NCBI GenBank assembly: GCA_903863845.1
Contig: CAIPDP010000082.1
Coordinates: 1 to 64,000 of the forward strand
Source of the DNA: an uncultured Mucilaginibacter sp.
GTDB taxonomy: Bacteria; Bacteroidota; Bacteroidia; Sphingobacteriales; Sphingobacteriaceae
Length of the DNA: 64,000 bases
Reading direction: 5' to 3'
Part shown: positions 1 to 9,140 of the stretch, one piece after another
Numbering within the stretch: position 1 is the first letter of the stretch
Layout: the number at the start of each line of letters is the position of its first letter
The notes under the pieces: generated by a model
The model's database searches: none
Seen by the model: only the letters and a program-made list of their open reading frames with translations
What the model was told of the DNA's origin: nothing
Position numbers and translations under genes: made by a program

Positions 1-678
1 AATTGTTGCCCCTGCATAGATCACCACATCGTCTTCAACTGTCGGAGGGCGTTGTGCGCCCTGCAGGCTTTTATGAACGAACAAAGCACCAAGCGTTACG
101 CCCTGGAAAATTGTTACGGTGCTGCCGATGATACAAGTTTCACCAATAACTACACCCGTGCCATGATCTATATGGAAATGATCTTTAATAACAGCAGCAG
201 GGTGTATGTCAATACCTGTGCTCGAATGCGCATACTCTGTTAAAATACGCGGTATTAGCGGAACGTCTAATTGATACAGTGCATGAGCTATTCTATAAAA
301 CGAAATAGCGTAAAATCCGGGGTAGGCTCTAACAACTTCAAACTCACTTTTCGAAGCGGGGTCACCAGCAAAAGTGGCTTCAATATCCATATTAAGCAAA
401 TTGAATATTTCAGGCAAGCCATTAAAAAAGTTTCTGGCAATTTCTTTATTGTTGTGATTTTGATGTCCCTGAGTTGCATCAAGTAAATCGCGAAGTTCCG
501 CTTCAAGTTTTTGAAATTCCGCTTCCAGTTGATGAACATAGGTGTACATTTTGGCCGACTGTTCTGGAAATAACAGCCTGATCACTTGCAGCGCCCAATT
601 CGCTATTTCTTTATTCGACGGAACAGCGTTGGTCATTCGCTGTTTATTCAGTATGAGCTGAAAAAACTCCTCGTTCAT
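1..678 (-). CDS. cysE: Serine O-acetyltransferase (CysE/EpsC type), 3' end beyond window
   Basis: Own translation of the minus strand from ATG at 678 to the window edge: MNEEFFQLILNKQRMTN...HIDHGTGVVIGETCIIGSTVTIFQGVTLGALFVHKSLQGAQRPPTVEDDVVIYAGAT; left-handed beta-helix hexapeptide repeats typical of SAT. Confidence 0.9.
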   Translation of the reverse strand, partial: MNEEFFQLILNKQRMTNAVPSNKEIANWALQVIRLLFPEQSAKMYTYVHQLEAEFQKLEAELRDLLDATQGHQNHNNKEIARNFFNGLPEIFNLLNMDIEATFAGDPASKSEFEVVRAYPGFYAISFYRIAHALYQLDVPLIPRILTEYAHSSTGIDIHPAAVIKDHFHIDHGTGVVIGETCIIGSTVTIFQGVTLGALFVHKSLQGAQRPPTVEDDVVIYAGATI

Positions 679-1171
679 TATTAAAGGTTCTAAGGCGGTG
701 GTTATTCTATAACTGTTCACAAGGTATAAAAAAAAGATAAATTAACGGTGTCTATTTAAAGTCAAAAAAGCAGGCACTGGCGTTGGCTTACTATTTGCGG
801 TAAAATTTTGGTATTTAATTATGTTATTCAGGAACTGTTTTGCGCTAGATAATAAAGTTAGTATAGACATGATTTGGTTGTTAGTTTTTAGAATCATTTT
901 GAACGGAATTAAGTCGTTTAATGTTGCAAATTATAGGTCGACAAAGCTTTTTTCTTCTATATACGTATTAAACGGTAACACGGATTTAAATGATTTATAA
1001 TCAACAAATTAGTTCTGACTATTCTGAGCCCATTTTAAACAGTATCGATTGAATTTCAATTTGAAGAATTAAAAAAAATTAAAGCAGATTTTGATTTTGA
1101 GGGACAGCTGATCCAGTAAAAATGTATCGCCTCCTCAGCAAACCAGATCGCGTAAAAATACTTCCATAAAT

Positions 1172-1188
1172 ACCGTGTTTTTCACGGT
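1172..1188. promoter_or_regulatory. Small perfect inverted repeat ACCGTG-TTTTT-CACGGT upstream of the CDS at 1237
   Basis: Sequence taccgtgtttttcacggtta read directly; 6-bp arms, 5-nt loop. Confidence 0.35.
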
Positions 1189-1236
1189 TAATCTCGCTTT
1201 GCTTATTGATAACTTAGCTTATTATCTAAAAGTGTT

Positions 1237-1587
1237 ATGGAAAAATGGGATTATTATATTTCTGGCATTTGGAAAGTGAAGTCCGATGATGGCGAATATA
1301 TTTCTGATGTTTTCCTTCATTCTGCAGCTGAAGGTTTTGGCAAAGGTACAAAAACCAGCAAAGAGGAGGTTATCAAATTATTATTAACCGGGGCTGCTAT
1401 TACAACCATTACCTGGAATTACCATCTGATCCAATGGCGTTATGGTGCCAGGGTTGAATTCGGAGAAGAAAATGGCCGATCCTGGTTGCAAACTATTCCG
1501 GGTGCCGCAACATTCGATGAATTGGAGAGTTCGATTCAAATGCAGTATATCCTCTCCGAATTGCCTGTTCCCAGCGAAAGTCGTTAA
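1237..1587 (+). CDS. Hypothetical protein (possible DUF3892-like)
   Basis: 116-aa ORF with codon-like composition; family resemblance is only weak. Confidence 0.6.
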   Translation: MEKWDYYISGIWKVKSDDGEYISDVFLHSAAEGFGKGTKTSKEEVIKLLLTGAAITTITWNYHLIQWRYGARVEFGEENGRSWLQTIPGAATFDELESSIQMQYILSELPVPSESR

Positions 1588-1683
1588 ATTTTTATGATAG
1601 TTGATTGAGGACGTTCTTCCCTGGTGGAGGAACGTTTTTTTTATAATTATCGCTATCTTGCTGATGAACATTAAAAATGCTAA

Positions 1684-2175
1684 ATGGTAAAATCGAAATT
1701 CAGGTGGTTGGCTTTTGTGCCGGTGTTGATTACTGCTGCTATCACTTCAGGTTTGGTTGGACTGGTATACATTTCATTCGATCCGGCTGTAGCATCCGTT
1801 TTGCCAATTTTCCTGATCGCTATTTTAATGGCAATTTTCGTATTGCTTTGGCTCATTCGAGGCGAAGCCCGAACCAAGATCATTGTTGCTGAACTAAATT
1901 TTGATAACCTGGTTATCAGGCGGTATTATGGACTATCGGGCCCAGTAACATTTTATTACCGCGACCTTAGCGGATTTACTATTTCCATTCTTCCGGCGTC
2001 TAATACGGCATACGAATACCTTTATATTAAGCAAGGCGACAAGAATATAGGAAAGCTGTCGGAATTCTATCATAGAAATTATGCTGAACTAAAAACCGAA
2101 CTCAGATCCCGAATTAAAGATTTGGGTTACGTTGATTTTAGCTATAATAAAGAATTTAAAGAAATATTTATTTGA
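1684..2175 (+). CDS. Hypothetical membrane protein with two N-terminal TM segments
   Basis: 163-aa ORF; hydrophobic segments LAFVPVLITAAITSGLVGLVYI and VLPIFLIAILMAIFVLLWLI. Confidence 0.7.
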   Translation: MVKSKFRWLAFVPVLITAAITSGLVGLVYISFDPAVASVLPIFLIAILMAIFVLLWLIRGEARTKIIVAELNFDNLVIRRYYGLSGPVTFYYRDLSGFTISILPASNTAYEYLYIKQGDKNIGKLSEFYHRNYAELKTELRSRIKDLGYVDFSYNKEFKEIFI

Positions 2176-2224
2176 TAGTGATAGGAAGGCTAAGCCCTGC
2201 TAAAGTTTTTCTTTCAGGCTATTA

Positions 2225-2800
2225 TTATTTACTCAGCTCCAGGATAAATTGTTTGAATTTTTCACCGTTATAGTTGGCCCGGTTGAAATGACGAAATACA
2301 ATTTCTCCTTTTTTGTTGATAACATAGGTAGAGGGTATACCCTCGGAATAGAAGAATCGTGGAACATGGGCATCGTCGCCTCCAACATCAGGAATACTAT
2401 AGCCTTTTTCAAGGAGGAATCTACTTGATCTTGATAAGTCATTGTCTACATCGACCGCTAAAAAAACAATATTGGTATCATTTTTTAATTTTTGATAAAG
2501 TGAATTGATGGATGGTAACTCGGCAAGACAGGGAGGGCACCAGGTTGCCCAAAAATTGACGAAAACTACTTTGCCTTTTAGTTTTTTCAGGCTAATGTGC
2601 TGTCCATTGATGCTGCTCAGCTCCATTTGCGGTGCGGGCGCCAGTTTTTGATTTGACCGCAGATCAGGGATATCTGGATTAAAAAATCCCAGCATCATCA
2701 TACCTGCAATCAACCAGGTCTTTGCGCTATGACTAAAAAATAGCAAAGCTACTACTACCAACATTAAAACTGTGCCGATTTGGGAGCGATTGAACTGCAT
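2225..2800 (-). CDS. TlpA/ResA-like membrane-anchored thioredoxin family protein
   Basis: VVFVNFWATWCPPCLAELPSINSLYQKL; N-terminal TM anchor; GIPSTYVINKKGEIVFRH. Confidence 0.9.
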   Translation of the reverse strand: MQFNRSQIGTVLMLVVVALLFFSHSAKTWLIAGMMMLGFFNPDIPDLRSNQKLAPAPQMELSSINGQHISLKKLKGKVVFVNFWATWCPPCLAELPSINSLYQKLKNDTNIVFLAVDVDNDLSRSSRFLLEKGYSIPDVGGDDAHVPRFFYSEGIPSTYVINKKGEIVFRHFNRANYNGEKFKQFILELSK

Positions 2801-2831
2801 TGGACTTACTAAAGCGTAAATATAGAACGAT

Positions 2832-3470
2832 TTATACTTTTAATAGCCGCCAAAAAGGTACCGCAGATAAGGCACCTGCGGTTGTCGCAGTTAAGTATAT
2901 CCATAAATGCTCGGTATGCCCCGAAACAATGGCAGGTGCAAACGACCGTGCAGGATTCATGGAGGCTCCGCATATAGGGCCTGCAAACATTGCTTCCAGA
3001 GCTACAAATCCCCCAATAGCAAGGCCTGCAAACATACCCTGTTCTTTACTGCCGCGAGCCACATTCAATATCACCAATACCAGGAAGAATGTTAGTATAA
3101 ATTCAAGTACCAATGATTGAGTTTCAGTACCAGCTGGCAGGGTAGTGCCCAGTAAATTATTAAGCGGGAAAAGCATTTTTAAGGTGAAACTGGCTGCTAC
3201 AGCTCCCGACAGCTGACTGACGATATATGGCGCAACCTCTCTTATCGGAAATTTGCCAGCCGCCATAAACGCGACACTTACAGCCGGATTTAGGTGGGCT
3301 CCTGAGATCTCGCCAAAAGCATAGATCATTCCCATAACTACCAATCCGAAACATATCGCAATACCCATATGGGTAATACTGCCATGGCTTTCCTGATCTA
3401 TCACGATGGCCCCGGTGCCGGCAAAAACAAGGGCATAAGTGCCTAAAAATTCAGCAAGGTATTTTTTCAT
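2832..3470 (-). CDS. MIP family aquaporin/aquaglyceroporin in an arsenic operon
   Basis: Two NPA motifs (GAHLNPAVS, GASMNPARS) and six-TM MIP pattern; start abuts the arsC stop. Confidence 0.93.
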   Translation of the reverse strand: MKKYLAEFLGTYALVFAGTGAIVIDQESHGSITHMGIAICFGLVVMGMIYAFGEISGAHLNPAVSVAFMAAGKFPIREVAPYIVSQLSGAVAASFTLKMLFPLNNLLGTTLPAGTETQSLVLEFILTFFLVLVILNVARGSKEQGMFAGLAIGGFVALEAMFAGPICGASMNPARSFAPAIVSGHTEHLWIYLTATTAGALSAVPFWRLLKV

Positions 3471-3890
3471 TTACTGGTTGATCTGGCTTTGTATAAAATT
3501 TTTGCTGTAATCCCGGATCAGGTCGCGAACCCTTCTAAATTCACTGATCACTTCCTCAGGGGTCCCTTTAGCTTTGGCCGGGTCGGGGAAATTATGGTGA
3601 AACCTTTTAAAATTGCCAGGTAAATAAGGGCAATTCTCGTTTGCATTATCACAAACGGTGATGACATCATCAAAAGGTATGTTCAGGTATTCTTCTACAT
3701 TGTTTGAGGTGTGATTGGAAATATCTATACCATCTTCAGCCATCACTTGAATCGCTTTCGGGTTTACTCCGTGAGTCTCGATCCCTGCACTATAGATCAT
3801 TGCTTTACCCTGTGCATAAAACCTCAGATACCCTTCTGCGATCTGGCTGCGGCAACTGTTGCCTGTACATAATACTAATATGTTTTTCAT
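3471..3890 (-). CDS. arsC: Arsenate reductase, LMW-PTP-like thioredoxin-coupled ArsC
   Basis: MKNILVLCTGNSCRSQIAEGYLRF P-loop; VITVCDNANENCPYLPGNFKRFHHNFPDPAKAKGTPEE. ORF track starts at 3926; ATG at 3890 gives the canonical N-terminus. Confidence 0.93.
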   Translation of the reverse strand: MKNILVLCTGNSCRSQIAEGYLRFYAQGKAMIYSAGIETHGVNPKAIQVMAEDGIDISNHTSNNVEEYLNIPFDDVITVCDNANENCPYLPGNFKRFHHNFPDPAKAKGTPEEVISEFRRVRDLIRDYSKNFIQSQINQ

Positions 3891-4327
3891 AGGATTTTTT
3901 TCATAACAATAGCTGATTGGGGGCAAACGAAACTGAATTCTGACGACCCCTGGACATCTGCCGGCACTTCACTACGTATAATTTGCAGGTAATTCTTTTT
4001 AAAAAAATAACCGGACGCCGTTTCAGTTAGCAAATAGATTGCTTTTATATTTTTTTCCTGAGCCAGATTTTCAATGCCTTGTACCAGCTTGCCAGCTATG
4101 TTTTTATTTCGATAAGTCGGTCTGACAGCAACCGAGCGCAATAAAGCGCTTTGCCCAAAGACCTCCATTCCGGCTACACCGATAAGCTCGTCTTTCTCTA
4201 AAGCAACTAAAAAGTTATCTAATTGCTCCGGCAGGTCGTCTGTCGGTAGTTTTTCTGTTGCAAGTAAGGCAATAGCCTTTGCCTTGTAATGAGTTGCGTT
4301 TGAAATGATCATGGTTTGATAATTCAA
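3887..4327 (-). CDS. arsN2: Arsenic-associated GNAT acetyltransferase (ArsN2-like)
   Basis: GNAT core LLRSVAVRPTYRNKNIAGKLVQGIENLAQEKNIKAIYLLTETASGYFFKKNY; overlaps arsC by 4 bp (ATGA). Confidence 0.85.
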   Translation of the reverse strand: MNYQTMIISNATHYKAKAIALLATEKLPTDDLPEQLDNFLVALEKDELIGVAGMEVFGQSALLRSVAVRPTYRNKNIAGKLVQGIENLAQEKNIKAIYLLTETASGYFFKKNYLQIIRSEVPADVQGSSEFSFVCPQSAIVMKKIL

Positions 4328-4361
4328 AATAGCTGCCAGAACAGCATGGGTTTCGATTCAG

Positions 4362-4691
4362 TTAACAGCAATTCAGAGGGCCGGAATATGAACCAAAAAA
4401 ATCCCCCAGCTCCCTTTGCAATAATTGCCAGGCCTTTGTATCGATACAATAACATGTACTTACTCCAGAGATGGTACCCTGTATAAGTCCGGCATTTTTT
4501 AGTTCTTTCAAATGCTGCGAAATAGTTGCCTGGGCAAGGCCCAGATCATTAACCAACTCACCGCAGATACATGCGTTGGTTTTTATCAGCAATTGAAGTA
4601 TGGCTATCCGCGCAGGATGTGCCAATGCTTTAAGCATGATAGCAAGTCTGTTTTGCTGACTGGTAAAAATTTCGGTTTTTGTCGCTCCCAT
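4362..4691 (-). CDS. arsR: ArsR-family metalloregulator
   Basis: Winged helix MLKALAHPARIAILQLLIKTNACICGELVNDLGLAQATISQHLKELKNAGLI; CICGEL aligns with the As(III)-binding CVCDL motif. Confidence 0.92.
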   Translation of the reverse strand: MGATKTEIFTSQQNRLAIMLKALAHPARIAILQLLIKTNACICGELVNDLGLAQATISQHLKELKNAGLIQGTISGVSTCYCIDTKAWQLLQRELGDFFGSYSGPLNCC

Positions 4692-4692
4692 A

Positions 4693-4714
4693 TTAATCGC
4701 AATATTACGATTAA
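4693..4714. promoter_or_regulatory. Putative ArsR operator palindrome TTAATCGCAATATTACGATTAA
   Basis: 22-bp palindrome with one mismatched pair, immediately 5' of the arsR start codon. Confidence 0.7.
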
Positions 4715-4851
4715 ATTTAAAAACTAAAAACTAAAAACGAAAACTTTATATAAGAACAAATTTATAGGGTTGTTGATCCGAAAAGAAATTGATCGTCCTT
4801 AATGAAAATAATTCGAGGCTTTGACCGCTTTAGGGGAGGAATAAAGTAGGC

Positions 4852-5331
4852 TTAACTTTTTTTAGCTGTACTTTTTTTAGTTAAAAAATTGGCTGTTAAC
4901 AATACTTTGGCTACTAATAAGCCGGTGATCACAAAGATATTGTAGAGCGTAGATGTATCGCTATCTGCTACTTTTGCCGTCTTGTTGTAAAATATAATGA
5001 GTATAAATACGCTAAATGGTACGATCAGCAAGTCAATTAAATAAGAAAACAATAATTGTAAAGTCTTGCCTTTAGCATATAGGTCGAGAATAAAACTATT
5101 GGCGAAATAGCAAAAAAGCGAGTAGATGATCAGCAATACGGCTAACTCTAAATTAAAGTCGGATATCGATCCTGATGAATAATATATCTTACTGAAATTT
5201 AAAATAAGAAATGGTAGCCAAAACCGCAGCATCGAGTATGATAAGATGCCGAAGAATAATGCAATGCCTAAAAGATGTAATAAATATTTGAGCGTAACAG
5301 AAGCCGTTTTATCTAATTGTGAATTTTTCAT
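4852..5331 (-). CDS. Hypothetical multi-pass membrane protein (possibly RDD-like)
   Basis: Hydrophobic ORF with about four TM segments; internal start MKNSQLDK preferred. Confidence 0.65.
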   Translation of the reverse strand: MKNSQLDKTASVTLKYLLHLLGIALFFGILSYSMLRFWLPFLILNFSKIYYSSGSISDFNLELAVLLIIYSLFCYFANSFILDLYAKGKTLQLLFSYLIDLLIVPFSVFILIIFYNKTAKVADSDTSTLYNIFVITGLLVAKVLLTANFLTKKSTAKKS

Positions 5332-5517
5332 GTTCAAACATAATGATTTGTTTAAAAATTGGAACACTCTTTAAAAATTTCAAAGGGAGTCACCTTAAAA
5401 TTGGCATGGCGAAAATAACAAATGCATTGGGGTGAAAATATATTTGCTGTCTAAAAATCAACTTTTTATGTTCCTGTGCGTATAAAACCATTTACTATCA
5501 ACAACTAACTAATTTTT

Positions 5518-6993
5518 GTGGAGTTATCCGAATCGACAGAATTGTTGAAATTAATCATAGAGGGCACAAATGCCGGTATGTGGGATTGGGATTTTGAAAC
5601 CGGTGAGGTTTTTTGGTCAGAGAACTTCTATGAACTTTTGGGATATAAACTCGGCGAGATCCCCGCCCAAATCGAAACGTTTTTTGAACTTTTGCATCCC
5701 GAAGATAAAGTTCTGCTATCAAATGCATTGGATGCCCATCTGAAATTGAAGGAACCCTATAGGGTTGAAGCAAGACTAAAAACCAAGAGCGGAATCTATA
5801 AATATTTTGAATGCACTGGCAAGGCTATTTTTGATTCAGGAAAACCTATCCGGATGGCTGGCTGCAACATCGATATTCACGAAAGGAAATTGCTTGAAAA
5901 CAAACTTGCCGAAAGTGAATATTTGCTTTCGGAAGCCGGGCGCCTGGCAAGAATGGGCGGATGGGAGTTTGATTGTATCGCAAACAAAAGTATATGGTCG
6001 AAAACAGTTTATGATATTTATGAATTGCCCTACGACCACAATCTTGAATTTGTAAACCCTTTCAACTATTTTTTGCCCCCTTATGACGAAATTTTGAAAG
6101 AGGCAGTTGAGCAAATGTATAAATACGGTACCATATGGGACCTTGAATTGCAGATGCTAACTGAAAAGGGCCGGGTAATTTGGGTACGTTCATATGGTGA
6201 GCCGGTTTATAGCCCGGGTGGCGAACTGCAGAAAATGCGTGGTGTGTTTATGGACATCGAAAAGTACAAAACCAATGAACTGGCACTCAATCATTCCATT
6301 GAATTAATGACACAGAATAATTTGCAATTGAAGAATTTCACGCATCTTATTTCTCATAATATTCGTAACCACGCCAACAATATTGCAACGCTCACATCCT
6401 TCATTGATGAAACAAGCCTGGATGAAGACAATATCGATCTTTTCCGGAAAATTGAAAAGGTATCCCAGGGACTAAGCACTACTTTAGACGACTTGTCTGA
6501 AGCAATAAAAATACAGGAAACGGAACTCCATTCTGATATACTCTGTTTTAGCGAGGTAATTGACAGTGTACTCGGAGTGCTTGAATTTGACCTCGAAGCT
6601 AGTCATGCAACAGTTCAACGCGAGATTTGGACCGAAAAGGTTTTGTTTCCGCGTTTATACCTCGAGAGTATCATCATGAACCTGGTAACAAACGCATTGA
6701 AATACCGAAGCCCGGACAGGTCGCCTGAAATTACGCTACGTTCCTATACTGATAAGAACGACTGTGTGGTGCTGGAATGCCAGGACAATGGTTTGGGTAT
6801 CGACCTTGAACTTCATGGAAAAAAATTATTCGGTCTTTACAAAACTTTCCATAGTGGCAAGGATTCACATGGAGTAGGGTTGTTTCTGACCAAAACACAG
6901 ATAGAATCGCAAGGTGGCCAGATCACTGTTGATAGTGAACCAAATATCGGTACTACGTTCAAAGTAATATTTAGGCCGAAAGCCTGGCTTTAA
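5518..6993 (+). CDS. PAS-domain sensor histidine kinase
   Basis: Two PAS/PAC units (GMWDWDFETGEVFWSENFYELLGY; GGWEFDCIANKSIWSKTVYDIYEL), DHp SHNIRN, HATPase MNLVTNALKYRSPDR, DNGLGIDL, HGVGLFLTKTQIESQGGQI; GTG start. Confidence 0.92.
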   Translation: MELSESTELLKLIIEGTNAGMWDWDFETGEVFWSENFYELLGYKLGEIPAQIETFFELLHPEDKVLLSNALDAHLKLKEPYRVEARLKTKSGIYKYFECTGKAIFDSGKPIRMAGCNIDIHERKLLENKLAESEYLLSEAGRLARMGGWEFDCIANKSIWSKTVYDIYELPYDHNLEFVNPFNYFLPPYDEILKEAVEQMYKYGTIWDLELQMLTEKGRVIWVRSYGEPVYSPGGELQKMRGVFMDIEKYKTNELALNHSIELMTQNNLQLKNFTHLISHNIRNHANNIATLTSFIDETSLDEDNIDLFRKIEKVSQGLSTTLDDLSEAIKIQETELHSDILCFSEVIDSVLGVLEFDLEASHATVQREIWTEKVLFPRLYLESIIMNLVTNALKYRSPDRSPEITLRSYTDKNDCVVLECQDNGLGIDLELHGKKLFGLYKTFHSGKDSHGVGLFLTKTQIESQGGQITVDSEPNIGTTFKVIFRPKAWL

Positions 6994-6996
6994 TTA

Positions 6997-7401
6997 CTAT
7001 TTATCTTCGTCTGTTTCAGTTACGATATTATTATTGTAATCGGTTTTAAAATGAATCGGGTATGCAGCAGCATCTTTTGGGTCGGTATAGATATAAACTG
7101 TATATTTTTTGCCAGGTACCAGTTTCAAAACGTAATTCTTGTTCAGCCCGAAGCCTTCTGATACCAGGAAACCGGGGTTGACGCGTCCGAAATAAATAAT
7201 GGCATTGTTAGCATCGTTACTGAATCCTTCATACGTAACATCTTTTCCTGCGCCTTGAACCAATACTTTTTTAAAGGCCTGTCCGTCGGCTGCTACAATA
7301 GCTTTTCTGTCTTTATCAATGAAGGCAACATTTGCTTTTTTCGAACAGGAAATTGCCATTATTATTAAAAATCCCAGGAAAATAAAGTTCAGTTTTTTCA
7401 T
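6997..7401 (-). CDS. Hypothetical lipoprotein
   Basis: Signal/lipobox FLIIMAISCSKKA. Confidence 0.7.
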   Translation of the reverse strand: MKKLNFIFLGFLIIMAISCSKKANVAFIDKDRKAIVAADGQAFKKVLVQGAGKDVTYEGFSNDANNAIIYFGRVNPGFLVSEGFGLNKNYVLKLVPGKKYTVYIYTDPKDAAAYPIHFKTDYNNNIVTETDEDK

Positions 7402-7520
7402 GTTTTGTTACTATACGACGAGTTTGTGCTGGCTCAACGATAAAGATATATCTTTTTTGGATTAATGAGATGCAAGTGTTAGATTGCGTCAAACCGACAC
7501 GGCTTTCTTTTCCGATTTTT

Positions 7521-9092
7521 ATGAAAAAGCACTTCAATTTCATTATTTGTGCCCTGTTATCAGCAGCTGCCTTTGGATTTTCCTTTATAAATGCCAACGG
7601 ACCTCTTACATCTTTAACGATTGCCCGTACCGAAGCAGGCCTCGTTTTAGGCATCAAAAATAAAACCGGCGACATAACAGTATTTAAGGGTATCCCCTTC
7701 GCTGCTCCGCCGGTGGGCGATCTTCGCTGGAAAGCACCTCAGCCTGTAAAACATTGGACGGGTGTAAAAAAATGTGACGCCTTCGGTCCAAGTCCAATGC
7801 AAGCCAAACCAACTCCATTCATGGTTTACACTTCTGAATTCCTGATACCGGAAAAGCCGATCAGTGAAGACTGTTTGTACCTCAACGTATGGACTGGTGC
7901 AAAAAGTAAAGCCGAAAGGCGCCCTGTTTTTGTTTGGATTTACGGAGGTGGTTTTACCAGCGGTGGAAGTGCATGCCCTATATATGATGGTGAGGCCCTG
8001 GCCAAAAAAGGTGTGATCTTTGTGTCGATCAACTATCGGGTGGGGGTATTCGGTTTTTTTGCTCACCCTGAATTAACAAAGGAATCCAATGGCAAGGCTT
8101 CGGGTAATTATGGCCTGCTCGACCAGATCGCAGCTTTGCAATGGGTAAAAAAAAATATAGCTGCTTTTGGCGGCGACCCGAACAGGGTAACTATTGCCGG
8201 GCAATCGGCAGGGTCAATGAGTGTTAATGCTTTGGTAGCATCGCCTTTAACCAAAGGGCTCTTCAGCGGTGCAATTTCCGAAAGCGGTTCATTTACCGTG
8301 AATAACCCAACATTGCCTGCAGTTTCGCTCGAAATAGCGGAAGCAGCAGGCCTAAAAGCTGCGGATAAAGTAGGCGCTAAATCAATCGCCGATCTGAGGG
8401 CTTTATCGTCTGAAGATGCGTTAAAGAAACTTAGCGGTAGATATGCTCCTGTTGTGGATGGTTATGTTTTACCTGAGCCGATACCAGCAATTTTTGCGCA
8501 TAACAAAGAGAACCATGTACCGGTAATAACCGGGTGGAATGGTGAGGAATTCGGTTCGGGGCCGGTAAAAAAGGAAGATTTCATAAAACAGGCCCAACAA
8601 CAATATGGTGCCGATGCAGATAAATTTTTAAGCTATTTTCCTGCAAAAACCGACGAGCAGGCTACTGTTTCGGCCGGAAAGCTTAGTCGTGATATGGTAT
8701 TCGCACTTTCAGGGTATAATTGGGCCAATATCCAAAGCGCCTATGCTGATGCCCCGATATACGTTTATAATTTCAACCGTAAAGTCCCGGCTTCGCCTGA
8801 TTTTGTAAAATATGGCGCTTTTCATACCGGCGAGGTTTGCTATGTGATGAATAACCTGAAATTTTTAAATAACCGACCTTTCGGGCCAATCGATCATCAG
8901 TTGGCTAATCTGGCATCTGATTACTGGGTAAACTTTGTTAAAACCGGGAACCCCAATGGTATGGGTTTACCAGCCTGGCCCAAATATACAGCCAGCGAAA
9001 ACCTGGTTAAGGTGTTTGATGCGGAATCGAAAAACGAAAAGTTAGTTGATAAAGATGCTTTGGATTTTCTATTGTCGAAGCTGGGGGAATAA
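7521..9092 (+). CDS. Carboxylesterase/lipase type B
   Basis: GIPFAAPPVGDLRWKAPQP; SEDCLYLNVW; nucleophile elbow TIAGQSAGSMS; FHTGEVCYV. Start MKKHFNF preferred over 7470. Confidence 0.93.
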   Translation: MKKHFNFIICALLSAAAFGFSFINANGPLTSLTIARTEAGLVLGIKNKTGDITVFKGIPFAAPPVGDLRWKAPQPVKHWTGVKKCDAFGPSPMQAKPTPFMVYTSEFLIPEKPISEDCLYLNVWTGAKSKAERRPVFVWIYGGGFTSGGSACPIYDGEALAKKGVIFVSINYRVGVFGFFAHPELTKESNGKASGNYGLLDQIAALQWVKKNIAAFGGDPNRVTIAGQSAGSMSVNALVASPLTKGLFSGAISESGSFTVNNPTLPAVSLEIAEAAGLKAADKVGAKSIADLRALSSEDALKKLSGRYAPVVDGYVLPEPIPAIFAHNKENHVPVITGWNGEEFGSGPVKKEDFIKQAQQQYGADADKFLSYFPAKTDEQATVSAGKLSRDMVFALSGYNWANIQSAYADAPIYVYNFNRKVPASPDFVKYGAFHTGEVCYVMNNLKFLNNRPFGPIDHQLANLASDYWVNFVKTGNPNGMGLPAWPKYTASENLVKVFDAESKNEKLVDKDALDFLLSKLGE

Positions 9093-9140
9093 ATAAGCCT
9101 TTAAAACATTACTTTTGTCAGGGCTTAGAATAGCCCGGAC

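Noticed and set aside
2800-3120. 106-aa + ORF opposite the aquaporin gene
   Set aside because: Antisense to a strongly supported MIP gene and lacks protein-like composition; the MIP frame has intact NPA motifs.
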